Origin: a virus
Direction: 5' to 3' (one strand)
DNA length: 20,042 nt
Virus record (IMG/VR): IMGVR_UViG_3300020160_003442
Coordinates: 1-20,042 of that record
Below, piece after piece: positions 12,849 through 18,805 of the stretch; the first letter of the stretch is position 1, and every line of letters begins with the position of its first letter. The translations under genes and the position numbers were made by a program. A model generated the notes under the pieces. That model did no database searches and had not been told where the DNA came from. It saw only the letters and a list, made by a program, of their open reading frames with translations.

Positions 12849-13901
12849 TTATTCTAATATAGTTCTTACCATTCTTTCGACGATAAGATAGGGATCTGCG
12901 TTTGAGGCAGGCCTTCTGTCTTCTATGTATCCGATCGCTTTTGATTCGTTTATCGTAGAAGGTATCCTTATGGACTTTGTCCTGTCTGCTATTCCCCATC
13001 CGAAATTGTCTATCGATGAGGTCTCGTTTGTGCCGGTCAGCCTGGCCTCGTTGTTCTTTCCATATACGGCGATATGCTCTGCGTGCTTTTTGGAAAGCCT
13101 TTCGCACATATCTATGGCTATGGCTTTTTTGTTCTCTTTGTCATCTCTTATCTTCTTCGTCGAAAAATTCACATGCATTCCTGATCCGTTCCAGTCATTT
13201 CCCGCGAAAGGCTTTGGATCCAGTTCTATTCTATATCCATATTTTTCGCTTAGTCTATGTAGTATGTATCTTGATATCCATAGCTGGTCCGCTCCTTCTT
13301 CCGCCGTTACCGTTCCTACCTGATATTCCCATTGTCCTAATGCGACCTCCGCGTTTATTCCGGATATAGAAATGCCTGCGGATATGCATAAGTCTGCATG
13401 TTCCTCGACGAATTCTCTTCCGGACACGTTGTTTGTTCCGACCGCGCAATAGTATTCTCCCTGTGATCTTGGATTTCCTTTATCTGGCCATCCTATAGGC
13501 CTATTCGTCTTTTGGTCGAATATGAAATATTCTTGCTCCCATCCATACATCGTCTCATCGTCGTATTTGCGTAAGATTGCATTCATCTTGTATCTTGTGT
13601 TGCTTTCGTGTGGAGTTCCGTCTGTGTTGAATACCTCGCATAGAACTAATATGGAATCTTTCGAAAAGGGGTTTATGAAGAAGTTTTTAGGAACCAGCAT
13701 TAGCTCGGATTTGGAAGTCTCCGCCTGATATGTGGAAGAGCCGTCGAAGTTCCAAAACGGAGCGGCTCTTTTCTCGGTTTTATATTGCTTAAGCAGCTTT
13801 TTCGTTTCTGTTTCGCAATCTATTATTTTGGTCTTTGATCTAAGCTGTTGTGTTTCGCACCCATCCAGCCATATATATTCCAGCTTCTTCATTTTTTTCA
13901 T
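12849..13901 (-). CDS. glnII: type II glutamine synthetase
   Basis: A 350-residue enzyme that joins ammonia to glutamate with ATP. It is of type II (the eukaryote-like decameric GS also found in some bacteria), about 350 residues, not the roughly 470-residue GSI. The whole family plan is present: beta-grasp WLDG and RSKTK (11-25), NFDGSST (51-57), WEQEY (121-125, metal ligands E122 and E124), INAEV (182-186, E185), QWEYQVG (190-196, E192), GMHVNFST (241-248, H243), RLTG (287-290) and EDRRPASN (327-334, E328 and active-site Arg). Nothing key is missing, so it is likely active. Start could be 13901 or 13892 (MKKLEYIWLDG); an ATG at 13970 adds an unconserved stretch. It has its own terminator and no late-type motif. 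Confidence 0.95.
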   Translation of the reverse strand: MKKMKKLEYIWLDGCETQQLRSKTKIIDCETETKKLLKQYKTEKRAAPFWNFDGSSTYQAETSKSELMLVPKNFFINPFSKDSILVLCEVFNTDGTPHESNTRYKMNAILRKYDDETMYGWEQEYFIFDQKTNRPIGWPDKGNPRSQGEYYCAVGTNNVSGREFVEEHADLCISAGISISGINAEVALGQWEYQVGTVTAEEGADQLWISRYILHRLSEKYGYRIELDPKPFAGNDWNGSGMHVNFSTKKIRDDKENKKAIAIDMCERLSKKHAEHIAVYGKNNEARLTGTNETSSIDNFGWGIADRTKSIRIPSTINESKAIGYIEDRRPASNADPYLIVERMVRTILE

Positions 13902-14074
13902 TTTTTCATTTTTTATATTTATTAAAAAAAAATGCACTTTTTTGTCATATGTCTCTAAAAATAGGTGCATATGTTGAAAAAATTTGTCTTTTTTAATACA
14001 TATTCTTTTAATTTTAAGATATAGATCAAAAAAAAATAAATTTCATATTTTTCGATTTTTTTTTCTAAAACTTT

Positions 14075-14094
14075 TTTCTATATTGCTATAGAAA
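14075..14094. other. 8-bp hairpin in an A/T-rich leader
   Basis: TTTCTATA (14075-14082) pairs with TATAGAAA (14087-14094) around TTGC, 20 bases before the ATG at 14115. The whole 13902-14114 gap is very A/T-rich and has no ORF of note. It also holds a distant ATGCAC/GTGCAT pairing near 13932-13969. It probably carries promoters for the divergent glutamine synthetase and the gene at 14115. Confidence 0.35.
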
Positions 14095-14114
14095 TAATAT
14101 TCATTTTAATAGCT

Positions 14115-14414
14115 ATGAATAAGATTATTTTGCAATTGTGGGAAGAATCGGAAAGAGGATCAGGAGTTCGTCCTGATGGATGTTCTATGCATATAAACTC
14201 TGAATATAGAGATTTATATGTATCTTCTATATACTCTGGTAGATTTTCTGGACAGGTTCCCGATGAATATGAAAGAATACTTGGAAAGCCTATGGATGCC
14301 TATATCAACGATGCGATGTTCTCTATATTGTCTATAGATAAGAACATTAGGATCGGGCAGAACCAGATGAACAATCTTATAGAAATGGAAGATATAATAA
14401 TAAAAGAGGAGTAA
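14115..14414 (+). CDS. conserved-looking small protein, unknown
   Basis: A 99-residue soluble protein. The segment WEESERGSGVRPDGCSMHIN (9-28) and V-P-D-E-Y-E-R (48-54) recall uncharacterised small proteins found in Bacteroidota genomes and phages, but no function is known. Its TAA stop overlaps the ATG of the next gene (TAATG), so the two are translationally coupled. The gene is divergent from glutamine synthetase. Confidence 0.65.
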   Translation: MNKIILQLWEESERGSGVRPDGCSMHINSEYRDLYVSSIYSGRFSGQVPDEYERILGKPMDAYINDAMFSILSIDKNIRIGQNQMNNLIEMEDIIIKEE

Positions 14415-14761
14415 TGATAAGCGCTTTCTATTTTTTGGCATTGTTGTTTTTTTTAAACGAAGTATACCATTTATTCAACAAAAACAGGCTCGACCTTCTT
14501 TTTGAAAAAAAAGATCCCGAAAATATAAGAAAGATAGATATAATCTACTATGTTCTTAGAGTGGGATCTGCCATATGGCCTTTTATAGGATTGTTTTCTT
14601 CATATTGGGGTCTTTTTTCAGGAATCATATTGGCTGGCCTTTTTAAATTCGCTGCCTATCATGCCGACGATATATTATATTCGGCATATTCGAGATATTT
14701 TTATCCTATTATCTCTATGATTATTTATCTTTCGATATTCATTGTGGGATTCATACGTTGA
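14414..14761 (+). CDS. small multi-pass membrane protein
   Basis: A 115-residue hydrophobic protein with about four membrane segments (near 3-20, 43-62, 63-82 and 95-114), separated by short charged loops including a Lys/Asp-rich loop (22-41). No family is recognised. A four-helix membrane protein of this size in a phage could be a holin or an immunity/exclusion protein; no neighbour supports either. It is coupled to the gene before it by a one-base overlap, and its last 11 bases overlap the end of the convergent gp4-like gene. Confidence 0.65.
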   Translation: MISAFYFLALLFFLNEVYHLFNKNRLDLLFEKKDPENIRKIDIIYYVLRVGSAIWPFIGLFSSYWGLFSGIILAGLFKFAAYHADDILYSAYSRYFYPIISMIIYLSIFIVGFIR

Positions 14762-15278
14762 ATCTCTTTAGATGCTCTTCTGTTATTATTATAAAGTCGT
14801 AGCCTTTTTTATCGCACCATTTTATCATAGTTTCCCATTTCTGCTTGTTTTTGTAGGCCATCTTCAAGTCGTATTCGAAGCTTTTTAGCTTCTTTATTCC
14901 CTTTTCTGGAACCGAAAGCTTTCCTTCATTTAGGTCTTGCACCATTTTATACTCTTTCATTGGCTTAACTTCCATCACTACTTCTCTCAGAACTCCTTGA
15001 GAGTTTCTCATCTTGTAGAAGAAGTCCGGATAGTATCTATGTTTCTTTATTTCTATATTGCCGTTTTCAAAGTGAGTCATCTGGTATGGTATTTCTATGC
15101 ATTCCGCTCCCCATTGGAATATCTCCTCTTTCATGTCAAGCCATACCATTATTTTCTTCTCCCACGAGCTTCTATAGAAAACTCCGCCATACGAGTTTAG
15201 CTTTATTACTTTTTCTTTGTTTTTTGGAACGTAGTTTCCTCCGTGATATTTGCTGTTGTTTGGCCTGGAGTTTATCAT
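14751..15278 (-). CDS. gp4: head completion nuclease (T4 gp4/gp50-like)
   Basis: A 175-residue protein with a PD-(D/E)xK nuclease core of the TnsA/gp4 type. YRSSWEKKIMVWLD (about 34-47) is the hallmark helix containing the conserved Glu, and HRYYPDFFY (about 78-86) gives the active-site Asp. REVVMEVKP (about 96-104) gives the E-x-K pair. In T4 gp4 is needed to finish DNA-filled heads so that tails attach. T4 gp4 has about 150 residues. The ATG at 15278 is chosen since the frame further upstream (to 15494) runs back through the divergent gene. It shares a symmetric promoter region with the gene at 15321. Confidence 0.85.
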   Translation of the reverse strand: MINSRPNNSKYHGGNYVPKNKEKVIKLNSYGGVFYRSSWEKKIMVWLDMKEEIFQWGAECIEIPYQMTHFENGNIEIKKHRYYPDFFYKMRNSQGVLREVVMEVKPMKEYKMVQDLNEGKLSVPEKGIKKLKSFEYDLKMAYKNKQKWETMIKWCDKKGYDFIIITEEHLKRFNV

Positions 15279-15293
15279 TTGTCTAGTGTTTTT

Positions 15294-15305
15294 TTTATAT
15301 ATAAA
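15294..15305. promoter_or_regulatory. palindromic back-to-back late promoter motifs
   Basis: TTTATATATAAA contains an exact TTTATATATA on both strands (plus 15294-15303, minus 15296-15305). Each ends exactly 17 bases from its start codon (15321 plus, 15278 minus), so one 12-base site could serve both genes. Confidence 0.6.
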
Positions 15306-15320
15306 TAAAATATCTTTTTT

Positions 15321-16016
15321 ATGGGGGAACTTTTGGAAAGAGTCAAGCTCAGCTTGCTCGTTTATGGAAATGGAATAGAAGAAAATTTCAAGAACAATTC
15401 TGCCTTTATGGTGGATTCTTATTCTAAAAGCTCTGATATGGTGAAGTCTATGGATGTTTCTAAAATACAAGAAGGATATTTCTATTTTTTTCATTATCTA
15501 GATTCTTCTAATTGGATGAAATATTCTCCGGTTTTTGTAGTTGGCCACAAAAAGTTTGGAAATCAAATAATAGTATTCGCAATAAATTTGAATTTCATAC
15601 CTTTAGAGGTCAGGCCTATTATTTTTGATGAATATCTTACCGAAAAGGATCTAGAAGAGGATCTTCCTATAAAGACTGAATACGAAAGAACTTATAATGA
15701 GCTGAAGTCTATTGGATTTGAATATACTCTAATGGAATACAACGCTATACAGATAAAGATGGTTCATAAAATAAACATGCATCTTCTTCCTAGATTCCTA
15801 TACTCTCAACATCCTATGGCGACGTATGATCCTAAGAAGCTGATTCAGATATGGAACAAAAAGCTAGAGACAAAAGAGGCCAGAGACAAAGAAATGATGG
15901 GTGCCATAATCCAGGACTTCTATTCTATAGACAAAGAAATATCAGAGAGATATGTTGTTTTGAAAGAGCATATAAAGAGGCTTCAGAAGAGCGTGAGGAA
16001 ATATGGCGGAAAATAG
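15321..16016 (+). CDS. unknown protein, possible virion or DNA-end protein
   Basis: A 231-residue protein. The central part, GYFYFFHYLDSSNWMKYSPV (about 52-71) followed by IIVFAINLNFIPLEVRP (about 83-99), resembles a family seen in T4-like marine phages in which a G-x-x-Y-x-F-x-Y strand precedes an N-L-x-(F/Y)-(I/L)-P motif. That family's role is not known to me with confidence. The C-terminal third is a long charged helix. It has a late-type promoter shared with the gp4-like nuclease and stands two genes before the portal, which suggests a structural or packaging role. Confidence 0.7.
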   Translation: MGELLERVKLSLLVYGNGIEENFKNNSAFMVDSYSKSSDMVKSMDVSKIQEGYFYFFHYLDSSNWMKYSPVFVVGHKKFGNQIIVFAINLNFIPLEVRPIIFDEYLTEKDLEEDLPIKTEYERTYNELKSIGFEYTLMEYNAIQIKMVHKINMHLLPRFLYSQHPMATYDPKKLIQIWNKKLETKEARDKEMMGAIIQDFYSIDKEISERYVVLKEHIKRLQKSVRKYGGK

Positions 16017-16055
16017 AAATTTTCCATATATTTGTAGAGTATTAAACTCTTCTAT

Positions 16056-16502
16056 ATGAAATACTCCACTTATATCGCTGCGGCAGAGCGTCTGTCTATC
16101 TTAGGCCAGAAAAAGAAAGCATCTTCTCTTGTAGAGCATGCCATAAGGCAAGAGAGGAGAAAAATAGATGAGCTGAATTTCAACATATTGGTTGGAGAAG
16201 TCAGGCGATTCGATGGTGCGAAATTCCACTCGGTTCAGGTCCTTAGAGAAAGAGAGGCAAATACTCTTATGTGTATATTCCATTCCGACGTCAATACTCA
16301 CCGAATATGTGCTAATCTCAAATCGAATGGTGATGTTGTCTGGTCTGACGGAAATCTGTTCTCGGATCGTCAGTCTGTAAGGTGCTACGAAAAGCTCTTG
16401 CGTTGTCTTTCTTCCTACCATCCTGATATCAAAAAGCTACTTTCCGAAATAGAGGTACATAAAGATTCTATAAGAGTTTTGGGAAGGACATTCTACGTCT
16501 AG
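16056..16502 (+). CDS. unknown protein upstream of portal
   Basis: A 148-residue protein. The N-terminal part is helical and basic (MKYSTYIAAAERLSILGQKK to about residue 40), followed by a mixed alpha/beta region with three cysteines (73, 85 and 109, approximate) and a C-terminal strand. No family is recognised. No exact late motif precedes it, so it may be read from the promoter at 15294. Its transcript ends at the hairpin terminator 16517-16556. Confidence 0.65.
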   Translation: MKYSTYIAAAERLSILGQKKKASSLVEHAIRQERRKIDELNFNILVGEVRRFDGAKFHSVQVLREREANTLMCIFHSDVNTHRICANLKSNGDVVWSDGNLFSDRQSVRCYEKLLRCLSSYHPDIKKLLSEIEVHKDSIRVLGRTFYV

Positions 16503-16516
16503 CATCTGCGGAGAGG

Positions 16517-16556
16517 AACGCGAGATTTAATATATACGTTAAATTTCGCGTTTTTT
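16517..16556 (+). terminator. terminator hairpin containing the portal promoter motif
   Basis: A 14-bp stem AACGCGAGATTTAA/TTAAATTTCGCGTT (16517-16530 with 16539-16552, one G-T pair), an 8-base loop and six T's (16551-16556). The promoter motif at 16527-16536 lies in the top of the stem and the loop. Confidence 0.85.
16527..16536 (+). promoter_or_regulatory. candidate late promoter motif TTAATATATA
   Basis: Exact match ending 26 bases before the portal ATG at 16563, embedded in the hairpin of the terminator for the preceding gene. Confidence 0.6.
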
Positions 16557-16562
16557 AATTAG

Positions 16563-18287
16563 ATGGCATCTTACAACTACAATAATACAAGAGATTCTCA
16601 GGGAATGGGATTCGTCAATTCCGCGGTCGAAAACAAAGGCCTGTTCAGCAGGATATTGAGGAATCTTTCTAACTATGGAATGAACTACGACGACATGATC
16701 GTCAGAAACCAAGTCGGTATAGGAATAAACGAAGATCCTTATGCCGCCAAAGGAAACTCTATGTATGACTTCTTCTCTCAGAGAGCTGTCGCTTCCGTGC
16801 TCAGCAGAAAGTCCATACCATATCTGGACAAAGGATATGCAGATAAGAGAAGAATATTGAGAGAATATTCGATAAAAGACGAGATAAGAGACATGGTCAG
16901 CATGGTCGCGGACGAATGTATCGTATACAACGACGACAGGGACTTCTGTTCGCCAAGGCCTATAGGAAACGACTATTCTCAGGAGATACAGGACAAATAC
17001 CAAGAGTATTTCGAGAAGATATACAGCAAATATGGATTTTCAGACAGCATAACTGCCTGGAACATGATGAAAGACTTCCTAATCGACGGATTCGTGGCGG
17101 TCGAGATAATATACGACGACAAGAAGAAGAACATAATAGGATTCAACAGGCTTAGGCCGGAGACTATAGTTCCTGCATACGAGCCAAATGTCGGACATCT
17201 ATGGATACAGTTTCCTGAAGATCCGCAGCTCAGAAGGATATTCCTAGACTCTCAGATAGTATTCGTTTCTTATTCTACACAGAACGACTATTCCGAGACT
17301 TCGTATCTGGAAGGTCTGATAAAGCCTTACAACCAGCTGAAGATACTCGAGCAGACGAGGATAATGTTCAACGTCATAAACGCGACTATCTATCAGAAGT
17401 TCACTATTCCTATCAAAGGCCTTTCAAGGCAGAGAGCGGAAGAGCAGATAGGCCAGCTGATACATGACTATTCCGAAGAAGTCGAATGGGACGATACTCT
17501 TGGAACGCTTACTCTCAATGGAAGCAAGCATCTTCCTTACAACAAGCAGATTTGGTTTCCAGAAGGAGACGCCGGTTCTCCCAACATGACTCTAGAATCT
17601 CCTCAGGGACATGACCTAAACGAGGAAAGCATGCTCAAATGGTTCCATCAAGCGCTCAAGCGTGCTTCTAAGATTCCGATCCAGCGATTCGAGGCAGAAA
17701 GCGGTGGGGGTACATTCATTGCAGATACTGCGGGCCTGACAAACGACGAAGTCAAGTTCCACAACTTCATAAGCAGACTTAGGGCAAACTTCAAAGAGCT
17801 TATCGTCAAGCCGCTCAAGCTTCAGATGCTTATCGAGTTTCCTGAATTGAAAGATGATGAGATAATAATGAACCAGATGGATATCGTCTTCTATTCTAAT
17901 CAGATATTCGAAGAGTGGAAGAAGATAGCCAATTTGGCGAAGAGGGCGGAGGCCATAACTACTCTTACTGGTATAATGAATGGAGAAAAGCCTTATTTCC
18001 ACATCGAATGGATCATGGATCATGTATTCAAGCTCACTCCAGAAGAAAAGGCAGACAATCAAAAATATTGGGCAAAAGAAGCTGGCGGCGCTGGCGCTAC
18101 GGGCGATATCGCCGGCGGTGCAGAAGGAGGCGCTCCTGCAGAAGGAGGCGCTCCTGCAGAAGGAGGCGCTCAGATGGGTACAGAAGGAGGTGCTCAGGCA
18201 CAGGCTCCAGCGGCACAGGCCCCAGCACAGGGTGGAGGACAGGCTGCGCCGGAAGCTCCTGCACAAGGAGGCGAATTCGAATTCTAA
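16563..18287 (+). CDS. gp20: portal protein (T4 gp20-like)
   Basis: The 574-residue portal protein, the dodecameric ring at one head vertex through which DNA enters and leaves and on which the terminase docks. Recognisable stretches include KRRILREYSIKDEIRDMVSMVADECIVY-like helix and strand (about 95-122, here described by position), the clip-region LKILEQTRIMFNVINAT segment (about 259-275), the K-Q-I-W-F-P-E-G loop (about 333-340) and F-I-S-R-L-R-A-N-F helix (about 402-410), all in T4 gp20 order. T4 gp20 has 524 residues. The excess is a C-terminal tail (about 507-574) of Gly, Ala, Gln and Pro ending EFEF, partly coded by 18-base repeats. Promoter and upstream terminator are fused. Confidence 0.94.
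   Translation: MASYNYNNTRDSQGMGFVNSAVENKGLFSRILRNLSNYGMNYDDMIVRNQVGIGINEDPYAAKGNSMYDFFSQRAVASVLSRKSIPYLDKGYADKRRILREYSIKDEIRDMVSMVADECIVYNDDRDFCSPRPIGNDYSQEIQDKYQEYFEKIYSKYGFSDSITAWNMMKDFLIDGFVAVEIIYDDKKKNIIGFNRLRPETIVPAYEPNVGHLWIQFPEDPQLRRIFLDSQIVFVSYSTQNDYSETSYLEGLIKPYNQLKILEQTRIMFNVINATIYQKFTIPIKGLSRQRAEEQIGQLIHDYSEEVEWDDTLGTLTLNGSKHLPYNKQIWFPEGDAGSPNMTLESPQGHDLNEESMLKWFHQALKRASKIPIQRFEAESGGGTFIADTAGLTNDEVKFHNFISRLRANFKELIVKPLKLQMLIEFPELKDDEIIMNQMDIVFYSNQIFEEWKKIANLAKRAEAITTLTGIMNGEKPYFHIEWIMDHVFKLTPEEKADNQKYWAKEAGGAGATGDIAGGAEGGAPAEGGAPAEGGAQMGTEGGAQAQAPAAQAPAQGGGQAAPEAPAQGGEFEF
18120..18173 (+). repeat. three tandem 18-base repeats in the portal tail
   Basis: GCAGAAGGAGGCGCTCCT at 18120-18137 and 18138-18155, with a third copy at 18156-18173 differing in its last two bases. 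Each encodes A-E-G-G-A-P or A-E-G-G-A-Q. Confidence 0.9.
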
Positions 18288-18303
18288 AAGAAAATATAAA
18301 AAG

Positions 18304-18331
18304 AAAGCCTCTCATAATCGAGAGGCTTTTT
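18304..18331. terminator. bidirectional terminator between portal and the minus-strand operon
   Basis: A 10-bp perfect stem AAAGCCTCTC/GAGAGGCTTT (18304-18313 with 18320-18329) with a 6-base loop. A T run follows on the plus strand, and an A-rich flank before it gives T's on the minus strand. It ends the portal transcript and the convergent gene ending at 18331. Confidence 0.9.
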
Positions 18332-18804
18332 CATGCGGCTTTTCCTAGCCGAGCTTCTATATAGAAGAACTTTACCTGATAGTGCAGTATCATCTGCTTC
18401 ATCTTTATGTCTATGTTGGCGTCCATCAGATTCGAGACCACCTTTCCCATAGGAGTCTCCAGCCGCCTGCATTTCAGCACGAGCTTTTCTACGATTCCTT
18501 CTTTCAGTATGAAAGTCATTCCCTTTATGTGTATCGCCGAGTCTTTTAGATTCTGTCCCTGCTTTGGCTGGACATAGTCGCCTTCGTTTGTGTATGCCAA
18601 TATCGAAATAGATTCTATGTCGAATTGTATCTTCCTGTCTGGATTCATAAGGCTTGCCAGCTTTATCTCTCTTTTGTAAGAGACCCACTCTCCGTATTTG
18701 GAGAGCATCTCTTCGTATTGGTCTATCGAAACAGATTCCAATTCGGCGACTTCCCATTCGAACTCGCCGACTCGGTCTTCTCCGTCTAGATACATCTGTC
18801 CCAT
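18331..18804 (-). CDS. unknown protein in operon with the exoribonuclease
   Basis: A 157-residue protein with an acidic N-terminal third and a basic C-terminal helix (MKQMILHYQVKFFYIEARLG, about 134-153). No family or catalytic motif is recognised. Its ATG lies one base after the TAA stop of the exoribonuclease gene (TAAAATG), so the two are one operon and likely coupled. It ends at a strong terminator. Partnership with the RNase is inference from the tight spacing. Confidence 0.7.
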   Translation of the reverse strand: MGQMYLDGEDRVGEFEWEVAELESVSIDQYEEMLSKYGEWVSYKREIKLASLMNPDRKIQFDIESISILAYTNEGDYVQPKQGQNLKDSAIHIKGMTFILKEGIVEKLVLKCRRLETPMGKVVSNLMDANIDIKMKQMILHYQVKFFYIEARLGKAA

Positions 18805-18805
18805 T

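Noticed and set aside
13902-13970. ATG at 13970 as the glutamine synthetase start
   Set aside because: It adds residues with no counterpart in the GSII family, in an A/T-rich stretch that looks like leader; 13901 or 13892 fits the family.
15279-15494. Upstream extension of the gp4-like nuclease to 15494
   Set aside because: It would run antisense through the gene at 15321 and through the promoter motifs; the nuclease domain begins well after 15278.
17616-18266. A 216-residue open frame antisense to the portal
   Set aside because: Serine- and leucine-rich low-complexity composition mirrors the portal tail repeats; no independent start signals.
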